Source of the DNA: Opitutales bacterium
Lineage (GTDB): Bacteria > Verrucomicrobiota > Verrucomicrobiia > Opitutales > UBA953
Assembly (NCBI GenBank): GCA_024697185.1
Contig: JAILGB010000004.1
Span: 1-35,910, forward strand
Length of the DNA stretch: 35,910 nucleotides
Direction: 5' to 3'
Below the pieces are notes generated by a model that was not told the origin of the DNA, did no database searches, and was given only the letters and a program-made list of their open reading frames with translations. Shown piece after piece: positions 1 to 8,863 of this stretch. Each line of letters opens with the position of its first letter. Within the stretch, counting starts at the first letter, position 1. Position numbers and translations under genes: made by a program.

Positions 1-1
1 C

Positions 2-420
2 ATTGTCGCAGACAACACAGACAAAAAACTTATCGTCACAGGGCTTGAAATATACGAGGGTGGTGCAAAGGTGCCAAACTCGCCTCTGACCCTACATTCT
101 AATCCCCTGAGCCGCAAAGAAGAGATTGGAGCCTCGTTAAAAAAGAGATTAGCACAAATCGATGCCGTGCGCAAGTCAGAAACGAATGTCCAATACGATC
201 TCGGCGGAATAAGAGCCGTTGTAGCAACAACGGGCAAAAATTCGTTTGCCATAACAGGGTTTGAAATACACGAGGATGGTGCAAAGGTGCCTAACTCGCC
301 TCAGAACCTACAATCTAATCCCCTGAGCCGCAAAGAAGAGATTGGAGCCTCGCTAAAAAAGAGATTGGCACAAATCGACGCTGTGCGCAAGTCGGAACCG
401 AATGTCAAATACGAACTCGC
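2..420 (+). repeat. Tandem 216-bp (72-codon) repeat, two visible units
   Basis: The stretch 2-204 aligns without gaps to 218-420 at an offset of exactly 216 bp. Differences are mostly single bases, many of them synonymous. The period is a whole number of codons, so it is a protein-level tandem repeat. The window begins inside the first visible unit, and more copies may lie upstream. Confidence 0.85.
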
Positions 421-1069
421 CTGGAACGGCGGCAGTGCATCGTTTGACAAATTCACCCTCGAGATGCGAGGAAAAGGCGAAGGGTTTGCTGCACACGGAC
501 AAGACGGGCGTTTTTATGTCCACGAGGTTTTCACAATGGACGAAATAAAGAAGAACGCCCGTGCGTTTCGATACCACCGCCTCGACGAAAAGTCGATTGA
601 GGGCGCACGGGCGTTCTATATGGATATTATTGTCAACTTTTTAAACAATGTCAACAAAAATATTTCAAAACAGATAAAATGGCAACTCGACGACAACGCG
701 GACAAGGTAAACGCGGGAACGGCAAATCCGGAACAACAGCCCGCGGGAACGCTCGAAGAAGCGGGAACGCGTTACGGCTACAAAAGTCCTGCGATGCAGT
801 TTTCGACTTCGTCCATGTCGGCGGTCGGCTCAAAACGTACCACGACTTTCCCGCTGCGGTCAACGACAAATTTTGTAAAATTCCATTTGATGTCCGGTTT
901 TTTGTCGAAATCGGGATCCGCTTTCCCCAGCATTTCATTGAGGAGGTCTGAAAATTTGTGTTTACCGAAGCCTGCGAAGCCTTTTTGGGATTTCAAAAAC
1001 GCATATAGCGGCAATTCGTTTGCGCCGTTCACGTCTGATTTTTTCATCTGCGGGAACGTCGTATTGTAA
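2..1069 (+). CDS. 3' part of a tandem-repeat protein gene, probably truncated against gpx
   Basis: The frame is open from the window edge, so the 5' end is missing. The visible protein has two copies of a 72-residue unit containing the segment NPLSRKEEIGASLKKRLAQI, followed by a segment with FDKFTLEMRGKGEGF and YVHEVFTMDEIKK. That segment vaguely recalls domains of large phage or mobile-element polyvalent proteins, but I cannot assign a family. Near 715-770 the frame holds three copies of the GGGAACG word, each read as Ala-Gly-Thr. From 778 the frame runs antisense through the end of the glutathione peroxidase gene, so the last 97 residues are unlikely to be native. The simplest reading is a gene remnant that lost its own 3' end beside gpx. 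Function unknown. Confidence 0.5.
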   Translation: MVADNTDKKLIVTGLEIYEGGAKVPNSPLTLHSNPLSRKEEIGASLKKRLAQIDAVRKSETNVQYDLGGIRAVVATTGKNSFAITGFEIHEDGAKVPNSPQNLQSNPLSRKEEIGASLKKRLAQIDAVRKSEPNVKYELAWNGGSASFDKFTLEMRGKGEGFAAHGQDGRFYVHEVFTMDEIKKNARAFRYHRLDEKSIEGARAFYMDIIVNFLNNVNKNISKQIKWQLDDNADKVNAGTANPEQQPAGTLEEAGTRYGYKSPAMQFSTSSMSAVGSKRTTTFPLRSTTNFVKFHLMSGFLSKSGSAFPSISLRRSENLCLPKPAKPFWDFKNAYSGNSFAPFTSDFFICGNVVL

Positions 1070-1323
1070 TGCAGTGTGCAAAATTCGTGAATCTCCGCGT
1101 CGGAGCCCGGTGCCTGTCCTCCAAACTGGTTGCAGGGGATGTCCAAGATTTCGAGTCCCTTGTTGTGGTAGTCCTTATACATTTTTTCGATCGGCGCATA
1201 ATGGGGCGTAAAACCGCAACCCGTCGCCGTGTTCACGATAAGAATCACTTTGCCTTTGAGTTCGGACAATTTGAGTTCTGTTCCGTCTGTCCGCAAAACG
1301 GCATAATCATATATTGAGGGCAT
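778..1323 (-). CDS. Glutathione peroxidase family protein (Cys type)
   Basis: A 181-residue thiol peroxidase of the GPx family, which reduces hydrogen peroxide and organic hydroperoxides using thioredoxin or glutathione. The family landmarks are in order: the peroxidatic motif NTATGCGFTPHY with Cys36 in the position that is selenocysteine in animal enzymes, CNQFGGQ with Gln66, and WNFTKF with Trp147 and Asn148. This gives the usual Cys-Gln-Trp-Asn site. Length is normal for bacterial members (BtuE/Gpo type). No signal peptide is seen, so it is probably cytoplasmic. The ATG at 1323 has an AGGAG 8 bases upstream, one of the few good Shine-Dalgarno sites in the window. A tRNA-Gly gene lies 45 bp upstream on the same strand and may share its transcript. 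Confidence 0.93.
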   Translation of the reverse strand: MPSIYDYAVLRTDGTELKLSELKGKVILIVNTATGCGFTPHYAPIEKMYKDYHNKGLEILDIPCNQFGGQAPGSDAEIHEFCTLHYNTTFPQMKKSDVNGANELPLYAFLKSQKGFAGFGKHKFSDLLNEMLGKADPDFDKKPDIKWNFTKFVVDRSGKVVVRFEPTADMDEVENCIAGLL

Positions 1324-1368
1324 CGCTCGTCTCCTAATTGGGGTGAATCGGAGTGTTTTTTTTTCAAA

Positions 1369-1442
1369 TGGTGCGCCTTGTGAGAATCGAACTCACCTCT
1401 CAACCTTGGGAAGGTCACATTCTACCGATAAACTAAAGGCGC
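1369..1442 (-). tRNA. tRNA-Gly (anticodon CCC)
   Basis: Read on the minus strand, a cloverleaf can be drawn: acceptor arms GCGCCTT and AAGGCGC pair over 7 bp, the T arm contains GTTCGATTC, and the anticodon loop is TTCCCAA, giving CCC. Discriminator A is followed by an encoded CCA. The anticodon loop matches that of E. coli tRNA-Gly(CCC). Confidence 0.93.
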
Positions 1443-1490
1443 CTATATTTTGATACTATTGCAAGCGGGCGGCTTTTTCAAGGGCAATTT

Positions 1491-1547
1491 TTGAGAGCAA
1501 AAAAGTTTTAAATTTAAATTGCCTTATGCGGCGTTAGAGATTATCCT
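1491..1547 (+). promoter_or_regulatory. Possible promoter region of the autotransporter gene
   Basis: The 182-bp gap between the tRNA and the autotransporter is AT-rich. Two sigma-70-like arrangements can be read: TTGAGA (1491-1496), 17 bp, TTAAAT (1514-1519); and TTGCCT (1519-1524), 17 bp, TATCCT (1542-1547). Either is only a partial consensus match. No clear Shine-Dalgarno site precedes the start at 1625. Confidence 0.3.
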
Positions 1548-1624
1548 TTTACTTATATATAGAACCCCTTATCTGTTTTAACCTTCATTTTTCCTTTTTA
1601 AGGGAAAAAAATAAAAAATCATTT

Positions 1625-4600
1625 ATGAAAAAAGCAACGACTCGTTTATCCAAAAATTTTCTTTTTGTTGCCGCGCTGGCATCGTCTGCAATTTGTGCGG
1701 ACGCTGCGACGCCCACAAGCGTTTACAGTGATCCGCTTGTATCGCAACAATGGCAATGGGATCCGAATCGCAATGGTGTCAATATCGCCGACGTTTGGGC
1801 GAGCGGCATTACGGGTCGGAATATTGTTATCGGCATTATTGACCAGTGGGTGGAGCCGTTCCATGAGGATTTGAATGTCTCGACCTACAACACGGCGACG
1901 AGTTGGGCACAAGCGGATCTCAGTCAGGGTTTGAGCTATGACTTTATCAATCCGGGTCAGTCTCCGGGCAGAGATGATGCGCAAATCTACCAAGGGCGCG
2001 AGCACGGAACCGCCTGCGCCGGTTTGGCAGCGGCAGTCGGCGGGAACGGCGTCGGTCTCGTCGGCGCGGCGCCGGGAGCGACCATCGCCGGTTTGAACGC
2101 GAGTTATGAAAACACCCCCGGCATCACTGTTTGGAGCAGGCACTTCCTTTGGGCGTCAGGCATCACGAACTCCTACACTTACAGCGGCGAAGCGCTCATT
2201 GACGTCAAAAGCAACTCCTACGGCTCCACTGCTAACAGTTCATCGGATGGTGAAGCGGACCGCGGCATTACTTTTTCTTCCGCGAACAATGTTATTTATT
2301 GTTTTGCCGCGGGCAATTCCCGTCAGGACCGCGATGAGGTTTCCAACACGGCTTTTTCGAGTTTCCTCAACGATCGTCGCGTGATCACCGTCGCCGCCTG
2401 CGGCGGGAACAGCGCGACCGGCGGCGAGGATATATTTTCCGGATTTTCAAGCTACGGTTCCAACGTCTTTGTCGCTTCGCCGGGAACGCGCGTTGTGGGC
2501 ACGGACCGCACGGGGGTTATCGGTTATGACATGACCTCAAACTATTGCACCTGGGACGGAACGTCTGCGGCGACGCCGATTGTCTCCGGTGTGATGGCGC
2601 TCGGCAAGGAAGTTTTCAAGGACATGGACGTCCGCTGGGCAAAACATGCGATCGCCTGGTCGAGCGGCCACAACGAAAATCCCAACATTAACGCAAACGA
2701 CAGTTCGGGAACGGGATCGTGGCAAAAAAATAACGGCGGCTATTGGTTTAACAACAACTACGGATTCGGCAAAATCGACGCCGTGGGTTTTGTTGACGCC
2801 ACGAGAAACATTCTCTATACGACAACGGAAAAATCGCTTGTCGTCAACAACGGTTTTACTGCGGGAACGCTCAGCAACGAAGGCGTGAAACGCACGATCA
2901 ATTTCACCTTTACCCCGACAAGCGATTTGCTCCAGCGCAATTTGGAGGCGGTTTCCGTCCGGCTCAATTTTTCGCAAGCGGCGTTCCAAACGATGAATTT
3001 CGCGAAATTGAAACTGACACTCACCGCGCCTGACGGCAAGTCCAGTGTGCTTGCCGAGCCCAACGCCACCGATCCCGCACTGAGAGCCAGCATCGACTTT
3101 TACACCTTCCTCACCAATGCGTTTTGGGGCTCCAACTACGACAACTCGGGCGAATGGACATTGCGCGCCGAATACGAGGCGGGCTCTGCCGACCAAAATA
3201 CGACGGGTTGGGTGACGATGAATCAAGTCGAGTTCACGACCGGTTCGTTCGTCTTTGAAAGCGCAGACAATGCAGTTGCCGCGGGAACGACGCTTGAAGC
3301 GCACGCCATCGCCATTGACGGAGCCGAGACCAATTTTGACATCGCGGGAACGGTTTTGCTCGAAGACTCGGTTTTTGTCAACGCGGGAACGCTCACGCTC
3401 GCCCCGACCGGCAGCATCGCCGCCTACACGGAAGGTATCTTGGGCGACAAAGGTGTCAAATACCAGCAAAGCGGCGGCAATGTCAGTTTTGCGGGAACGG
3501 GAAATTTTAAACGCGGTTTCAAACAGACCGGCGGCACTTTCACGCTCTCCGGCACGCTCAACGCGAACGCCGGCATCACGGTTTCCGGGAGCGGCAAATT
3601 TGTCGTCTCCGGAGCGACTGCCACCATCAACAACACCATGACCGTCAGCGGCAGCAACACTTCGCTCACGGTCGAAAACGGCGGGCTTTTGAACTACCGT
3701 TCGGGAACGCTGACGATCAACAGTTCCTCTTCCCTGATCTTCAAAACCGACACCGTCGCCACCTCCAGCATCAATGTTGCCGGCGGATCCATTGTGGTCA
3801 CGGACAATGTCAAACTGATCGTCAATCTCAGCATCAGCACTCTCGACGTCTCCGCTTTTGAAATCGCCGTCATTACCGCCGCCAATTTGGCGAACATCAA
3901 TTTGACGGAAAGCAATGTCACAATCCGCGGAACAGACGGCACTTACAACGGCGCCTTCGAATTTTTCAAGGAAAACGGCGAAGTCAAACTCGGCATCCTC
4001 GGACAAGGCGAGCTCATTGAGACCATTGACGAAAGCAAAGAGATCGGCGAAGGCGGCGCGCGCTACAAATCTACCTTGACGCGCTTTGAAGGCACGCTCA
4101 CGGGCGACGGCATCCTGACCGTCAACCACGACCTCGCCTTTGCCGCAAATGCCAGCGCCTACAGCGGCGAAACCAGAATTTTGGCAAACTGCACCTACAC
4201 AATCGAAGAGACGGCGCAACTGGGAACGGGAACATTCAATATCGCCGAAAAAGGCAAACTGGTCTTTAGCGGCACCCAAACGGTCAGCAACACGATCAGC
4301 GGCGACGGCACTCTGTCCGTGACGGGAACGCTCACCTACTCCGGCGACGCTGGCGCGCTCAACGGGAAGGTGGAAATCTCGGGAACGGGAAATAAGATTA
4401 TCACCGCGAGCGGATCGACCCTGAAAACGCTTTCGCTGAAAAACAACGCGACGGCGGAAATCGGCGGCAGTCTCACCGGGGATTTGAGCGCAAGCGGCGC
4501 AAATGCGGAACTGCTCGCCACCGGCACGCTCGGCGGCAAAATCGATTTGGACAATGCGACGCTCACAACGGCGGGAACGCTGACTTTGGGCGCCGCCAAC

Positions 4601-7261
4601 GAAACGAATTTGCGCAACAATTCGCGAATCGTCGGCGATGTCATTGTCGGCGCGACGGTTCTGACCGTCCGCCGTTCGACAATTGACGGAGATTTGACGG
4701 TCAGCGACGACGCGTCTGTCGTCCATCTCAGCGAAGCGAACATCACGGGCGATTTTACGGCGACGACGGGAACGATCAATATCAGCAACGACAATGTCAT
4801 CGACGGAACGATCACTATCCAGGACAATGTCGTCGTCAACCAAGCCGCCAACGCCACGCTCTCGGGAGGCTCTATGAACGTGGACAATGCGGAATACGAT
4901 GTCGCCGGCGATGTCAATGTCGCCAATCTCATCATCGAAAACAACGCGACGCTCAATCAAGACTCCGGCAATATTCTGAATCTTGTCCTGAGAAACAACG
5001 CAACGGCGATGCTCGCGGGAACGGTCTCCGGCACCATCTCCGTCGATAGCACCTCCACTCTCAACGCGACGGCGGGAACATTTACGGGAACGTCCGTCAC
5101 CAACAACGGTATGCTCCATCTTTACGCGGGAACGCTCCTCAGGAGCATTTCCGGCACGGGAACGACAATCCTCGACGAAGATGTGAGCACCGACGCCGGC
5201 AATATCGGGATGACCTTCCAAAACAACGCAAGCCTCACGCTCACGGGAGGAACGCTCTCCAACACCGTCAACGGAAGCGGCAATATTGTTGTTGACGGAG
5301 CGGTCAGCGGGAACGCCGATTATTTTTGCAATCCCGTGACCAACAACGCGACGCTCACGCTCACTGGCGGCACCGTCACCATGGGTATTGACGGGGACGG
5401 CACAACCGTTATCGACGGCAATGTGACGAGCGACGCCGACCTTTTGGGCACAGTCGTCACCGTCACGGCAGGCAACGCCCTCACCGTCTCCGGCGGAAGC
5501 ATTGACAACGAAATCAACGGCGCGGGAACGACGATCCTCACCGGCAGCGTCAATGTCAACGCAGACCTCCTGAAAACCGCCGTCACCAACAACGGCAATA
5601 TGCTTGTGAATTCGGGGACCTTGAACACTCCCGTCATGGGAACGGGAACGATCACCGTCAGCAACGCCCTCAAAACCGACGCGAGCTATTTGGGCGTTCC
5701 CGTCATCAACAATCAAAGACTGACATTAACCGGCGGCTCTCTCAGCCAATGCATCACGGGAACGGGAACGACATCGATCGAAGGAAATGTCTCTGTCGCC
5801 GTCAACAGTGCGTTCGGCAGCAACAAAATCACGATCAATCACGGTCAACTCAACATCAACTCCGGCGTCAGCGTCAACAACAACGTCACCCTGCTCCTGA
5901 GCAACGACTACCGCCTCGGACTCGCCTCGACACCGATTGCCGCCCTCACCGGCAACGGCAATTTCAGCGGCACCGTTACAATCTCCGCCATCAACTCGAG
6001 ATATGTCACGCGCCTGAGCGACTACACATCACTCTCCTTCCTCTTGGCTGATGCCGGAACTCAAGTCGCCGCAGACCTCAATTCTGTCACATTCAGCATC
6101 GACAGCGCCATTTGGCCGGAATGGTCGGTCGCCGATTATTCCGCCGGAATCCTGACGCTCGCCTACCGTTACGATCCGACGCCCTACACGGCGCCGTCAA
6201 ACCTCAAAGGCTTATACGGGCTCGTCAACGGGACAACGATTTTAGGCTACCAAAAATCAACGTTTAACGCGCGCCTGGTCGCCCTCTCGCCGATCGCTTA
6301 CGGCAGCCTGATCGAAATGCAAAGCGGTTGCGCCGCCATCGTCAATGATTTGCTGCGGGAACGCCTCGAACAACGCCGCTACGAACTCGGCGGGCTGCCG
6401 CAAAACACGACGGGAACCACCTTCTATGCCAATGCGTTCAGCCAAATGCGCGATAGCGACGGTGACGGCAGCAAATCCGCCAACTACGACATCGACCATA
6501 TGGGCATCGTCGCCGGCGTGGATGCGCATCTCGGCAGAGACACGCTCTTCGGATTCGGTGTCGCCGCAGACTTTGCGACAGCACAAACAAAGGACGGTAA
6601 GAAAAACAATGCCGACACCGTCATGATCTCCTTCTCGGGAATGCAGGTTTTTGAAAACACCTACATCGGCTTCGGATTGAGCGCCGGTTCCTCTTCAATC
6701 AAGGCGAGACGCAACTTCGACGCTGAAGATTTTTCGCAAAAAACAAACGGCAACAATGTCAATTTCTCATTGATCGCCGGCGCCGGCTGGGTGCTCAGCG
6801 ATGTCGCCCGAATTGACATTTCACCCTTTGTCGGAATGGATCTGGGCTATGCCCGCGTGAACGGCTTCAACGAAAGCTCCTCCGTTGTCGGTGGCGGCTC
6901 CTCGTCGGTGGCGCTCAATGTGGATTCCTACGAACATTTTTCCTTGCGCGGCAAGGTCGGCACTTCGCTCAATTGGCGGGCGACGCCCAAACTTCGCCTG
7001 GGACTCGAATTTACTTTCGCCCACGAATTTATCAAGCCGGAGCTGGACATTGACGCACGATTCGGACAAAACGCGACGCTCGGATCCCAAAAATTCACAT
7101 CGACGGCTTACCTGATGGACGAAAACAGTTTCCAGGCGGGACCGCGCATCGACTATTCGCTCAACAAAAACTGGTCGCTCTCGGCAGCCTATACCTACGA
7201 AAGCGATTTTAAAGATGTCGCCGGGCATTCCGGCAATGTCGGTGTCCGCTGCCGATTCTGA
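1625..7261 (+). CDS. Subtilisin-like (S8) serine protease autotransporter with P-domain and beta-helical passenger
   Basis: An 1878-residue secreted or surface protein. Residues 1-28 form a signal peptide (basic start, hydrophobic core, cleavage near Ala-Asp-Ala). Residues about 40-390 are a peptidase S8 domain with Asp73 (IGIIDQ), His127 (REHGTACAG), oxyanion Asn231 (FAAGNS) and Ser314 (DGTSAATP). Residues about 400-535 resemble the proprotein-convertase P-domain (SGEWTLRAEYEAG). Residues about 550-1560 are Gly/Thr/Asn-rich repeats of beta-helix type, including six regular 40-residue units. The last ~280 residues are an autotransporter beta-barrel ending in Phe, the usual outer-membrane signature, so the protein should follow the type Va route. 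The passenger holds about 25 GGGAACG words, all on the coding strand and many read as Ala-Gly-Thr. Its substrate is unknown. A terminator follows 24 bp after the stop. Confidence 0.92.
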   Translation: MKKATTRLSKNFLFVAALASSAICADAATPTSVYSDPLVSQQWQWDPNRNGVNIADVWASGITGRNIVIGIIDQWVEPFHEDLNVSTYNTATSWAQADLSQGLSYDFINPGQSPGRDDAQIYQGREHGTACAGLAAAVGGNGVGLVGAAPGATIAGLNASYENTPGITVWSRHFLWASGITNSYTYSGEALIDVKSNSYGSTANSSSDGEADRGITFSSANNVIYCFAAGNSRQDRDEVSNTAFSSFLNDRRVITVAACGGNSATGGEDIFSGFSSYGSNVFVASPGTRVVGTDRTGVIGYDMTSNYCTWDGTSAATPIVSGVMALGKEVFKDMDVRWAKHAIAWSSGHNENPNINANDSSGTGSWQKNNGGYWFNNNYGFGKIDAVGFVDATRNILYTTTEKSLVVNNGFTAGTLSNEGVKRTINFTFTPTSDLLQRNLEAVSVRLNFSQAAFQTMNFAKLKLTLTAPDGKSSVLAEPNATDPALRASIDFYTFLTNAFWGSNYDNSGEWTLRAEYEAGSADQNTTGWVTMNQVEFTTGSFVFESADNAVAAGTTLEAHAIAIDGAETNFDIAGTVLLEDSVFVNAGTLTLAPTGSIAAYTEGILGDKGVKYQQSGGNVSFAGTGNFKRGFKQTGGTFTLSGTLNANAGITVSGSGKFVVSGATATINNTMTVSGSNTSLTVENGGLLNYRSGTLTINSSSSLIFKTDTVATSSINVAGGSIVVTDNVKLIVNLSISTLDVSAFEIAVITAANLANINLTESNVTIRGTDGTYNGAFEFFKENGEVKLGILGQGELIETIDESKEIGEGGARYKSTLTRFEGTLTGDGILTVNHDLAFAANASAYSGETRILANCTYTIEETAQLGTGTFNIAEKGKLVFSGTQTVSNTISGDGTLSVTGTLTYSGDAGALNGKVEISGTGNKIITASGSTLKTLSLKNNATAEIGGSLTGDLSASGANAELLATGTLGGKIDLDNATLTTAGTLTLGAANETNLRNNSRIVGDVIVGATVLTVRRSTIDGDLTVSDDASVVHLSEANITGDFTATTGTINISNDNVIDGTITIQDNVVVNQAANATLSGGSMNVDNAEYDVAGDVNVANLIIENNATLNQDSGNILNLVLRNNATAMLAGTVSGTISVDSTSTLNATAGTFTGTSVTNNGMLHLYAGTLLRSISGTGTTILDEDVSTDAGNIGMTFQNNASLTLTGGTLSNTVNGSGNIVVDGAVSGNADYFCNPVTNNATLTLTGGTVTMGIDGDGTTVIDGNVTSDADLLGTVVTVTAGNALTVSGGSIDNEINGAGTTILTGSVNVNADLLKTAVTNNGNMLVNSGTLNTPVMGTGTITVSNALKTDASYLGVPVINNQRLTLTGGSLSQCITGTGTTSIEGNVSVAVNSAFGSNKITINHGQLNINSGVSVNNNVTLLLSNDYRLGLASTPIAALTGNGNFSGTVTISAINSRYVTRLSDYTSLSFLLADAGTQVAADLNSVTFSIDSAIWPEWSVADYSAGILTLAYRYDPTPYTAPSNLKGLYGLVNGTTILGYQKSTFNARLVALSPIAYGSLIEMQSGCAAIVNDLLRERLEQRRYELGGLPQNTTGTTFYANAFSQMRDSDGDGSKSANYDIDHMGIVAGVDAHLGRDTLFGFGVAADFATAQTKDGKKNNADTVMISFSGMQVFENTYIGFGLSAGSSSIKARRNFDAEDFSQKTNGNNVNFSLIAGAGWVLSDVARIDISPFVGMDLGYARVNGFNESSSVVGGGSSSVALNVDSYEHFSLRGKVGTSLNWRATPKLRLGLEFTFAHEFIKPELDIDARFGQNATLGSQKFTSTAYLMDENSFQAGPRIDYSLNKNWSLSAAYTYESDFKDVAGHSGNVGVRCRF
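5096..5821 (+). repeat. Six in-frame repeats of about 120 bp in the autotransporter passenger
   Basis: Units start at 5096, 5216, 5336, 5456, 5582 and 5702, so the period is 120 bp with one unit of 126 bp. Each encodes about 40 residues on the pattern VTNN-x-LTLTGGT, then GxGTTxIDGxV, then a DADLLG-like segment (residues about 1158-1399). The DNA is much less conserved than the protein pattern, so these are old duplications held by structure, most likely beta-helix rungs. Confidence 0.8.
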
Positions 7262-7285
7262 TTTTATCCCCGCAGCCAATAAAAA

Positions 7286-7326
7286 AAAACGCCGTTCCCC
7301 TCTCAAAAATACGGGAACGGCGTTTT
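7286..7326. terminator. Intrinsic terminator built from two inverted GGGAACG copies
   Basis: The arms AAAACGCCGTTCCC (7286-7299) and GGGAACGGCGTTTT (7313-7326) pair perfectly over 14 bp around a 13-base loop, with a T run after the stem in either direction. It lies just after the autotransporter stop and before gspG, so it should end autotransporter transcription. Confidence 0.88.
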
Positions 7327-7388
7327 AATATATTGACGCGCGGGAACGAATAAAAGATAATAAAAGGGAGTAAGACCCCTCTAAAATT

Positions 7389-8006
7389 ATGAAAATATTT
7401 AAGAAAAAATCTGGATTTACGCTTGTCGAAATTTTGGTCGTCATCGCCATCATCGGTCTCCTCGCCGGGCTTCTCGTTCCCGTCGTCGGCTCCGCAATGG
7501 GCAAAGTCACCAAGACAACGACAAAATCAAAGTTCGCTTCGTGGGCAACCGCTATTGAAAACTACAAGCAGACTTACAACTATTATCCGATCCTCGTCAA
7601 AGGACAATCTGTCGGCGACGATCAGGAATACAATCTCGGCGACGGCTCAACTTCACTCAATTTTGTCAAGGCGCTCTCCGGACGCGATCCCGCGACCGGC
7701 GACGTGCTCTCTCGGGAAGACCTCAAAAGTTTCAACCGCAAGGGAACGAGTTTTTACGAATTCGCCCAAGACGATTTTGAAGACTCCGACACCTCCTCCG
7801 GCCAACTCGTTGACGGATTTGGCAATCCCAACATCCACATCGTCATGGACACCGACGGGAACGGGCGCGTGGTCATCCCGAGCCAATACATGCCCAAAGA
7901 CGCCACTGACGCCGAAGAAGACGCGAACGGCATTATGAGAAAAGTGATCATCTTTACCTCCTCGCTGGACGGCGACGACTACGAAGACATTTACAGCTGG
8001 CGCTAA
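7389..8006 (+). CDS. gspG: Type II secretion major pseudopilin GspG-like protein
   Basis: A 205-residue prepilin-like protein. The leader ends at Gly9, followed by FTLVEILVVIAIIGLLAGLL, the type IV pilin/pseudopilin N-terminus with Glu at +5 for prepilin peptidase cleavage and methylation. The C-terminal part has an Asp-rich SSLDGDDYEDIYSW ending, matching the GspG pattern in which this loop binds calcium. GspG is the main subunit of the type II secretion pseudopilus in the inner membrane and periplasm. It is slightly longer than the E. coli-type protein (about 140-150 aa). It is the first of four pilin-like genes; no secretin, ATPase or platform gene is in the window. Confidence 0.85.
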   Translation: MKIFKKKSGFTLVEILVVIAIIGLLAGLLVPVVGSAMGKVTKTTTKSKFASWATAIENYKQTYNYYPILVKGQSVGDDQEYNLGDGSTSLNFVKALSGRDPATGDVLSREDLKSFNRKGTSFYEFAQDDFEDSDTSSGQLVDGFGNPNIHIVMDTDGNGRVVIPSQYMPKDATDAEEDANGIMRKVIIFTSSLDGDDYEDIYSWR

Positions 8007-8063
8007 CAGTCGTTCCCGCAAAGCGGAATCCCGCCGGCAGGCTTAAAAATAAGAAAAATCACA

Positions 8064-8813
8064 ATGTTATTTTCAAAAAATCCGGGCTTTCGTTCCCGCA
8101 AACCTTTCCGCCGTTTTTTTGCGTTCACCCTCATTGAAATTTTGACGGTGGTCGCCATTATCGGTCTGGTCGCAGTGGTCATCGTCGGGCTCAAGCCCGG
8201 AAATCCGCGCGGCATGGACGACGCCTGCAAAATGGCGGGAATGGAATTCAGGATCGCACAAGCGCAAGCGGTTCGCGGCACCAATCCCGATCGCGATCCC
8301 GACAACAACAAACGCTACAATGTGCGCGCCGCTGTCCTCGTCCTCAACGACGAAGAGGATCCCGACAACCACCTGAGACGCCTGCAAACGGTTGTCGGAG
8401 GAACTGACGACATCGAGAAGACCGACCTTTCCGATTACTACTGGTATGCCGTCGGCGAACCTGTAATCTTGCCGGACAACATCTATTTTGTCGAGCCCAA
8501 CGCCGTCGGCATCACCACGCGCTCCATTATCAAACCGCTCGAAGGCAGCGAAGAAGTCGCTCTCGACCCGACAACGGAGATCGGCGGCTGTCGCGCCGGC
8601 TCCGGCAAAAAACGCTGGTATGCCTACTATTTTGACGGGAACGGCCAAACCTATATGACCAAAGCGACATTTATGATCGCCAAGGGCGCCTATATCCCCG
8701 GCACCGGCGTCAGATTTGAAACGGACACGCCCGCCCAAGGTTTTGTCATCACACGCAACGGTTCCATCATCTTCACACGCGATAGCGACGAAGCCGAAAT
8801 CGCCAGTGAATAG
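8064..8813 (+). CDS. GspH-like minor pseudopilin
   Basis: A 249-residue protein with a 20-residue basic leader and then FTLIEILTVVAIIGLVAVVI, so a class III prepilin signal with Ala20 instead of Gly before the cleavage site and Glu at +5. After the helix comes MAGMEFRIAQAQAVRG, which matches the region after the helix in GspH-type minor pseudopilins. The rest is unrecognised and longer than classical GspH. Position two in a G-H-I-J-like order supports the assignment. Verrucomicrobial pilin-like cassette proteins (the Verru_Chthon type) are an alternative. The leader codons for Arg-Ser-Arg-Lys contain a CGTTCCCG word. Confidence 0.65.
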   Translation: MLFSKNPGFRSRKPFRRFFAFTLIEILTVVAIIGLVAVVIVGLKPGNPRGMDDACKMAGMEFRIAQAQAVRGTNPDRDPDNNKRYNVRAAVLVLNDEEDPDNHLRRLQTVVGGTDDIEKTDLSDYYWYAVGEPVILPDNIYFVEPNAVGITTRSIIKPLEGSEEVALDPTTEIGGCRAGSGKKRWYAYYFDGNGQTYMTKATFMIAKGAYIPGTGVRFETDTPAQGFVITRNGSIIFTRDSDEAEIASE

Positions 8814-8863
8814 ACACTCTGAAACACAATCAACCTATCGTCTTTTTACAACACCGCAAACTC

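Noticed and set aside
2-420. CRISPR array or insertion-sequence ends in the repeats at the left edge
   Set aside because: The 216-bp period is a whole number of codons in an open frame, and there are no short repeats with unrelated spacers.
2537-5716. A 1059-codon open frame on the minus strand inside the autotransporter gene
   Set aside because: It is antisense to a clearly functional gene with intact protease and barrel. The protein is a low-complexity mix rich in Arg, Val, Asp and Gly with no recognisable domain. Long antisense frames arise easily opposite repetitive Gly/Thr/Asn codons.
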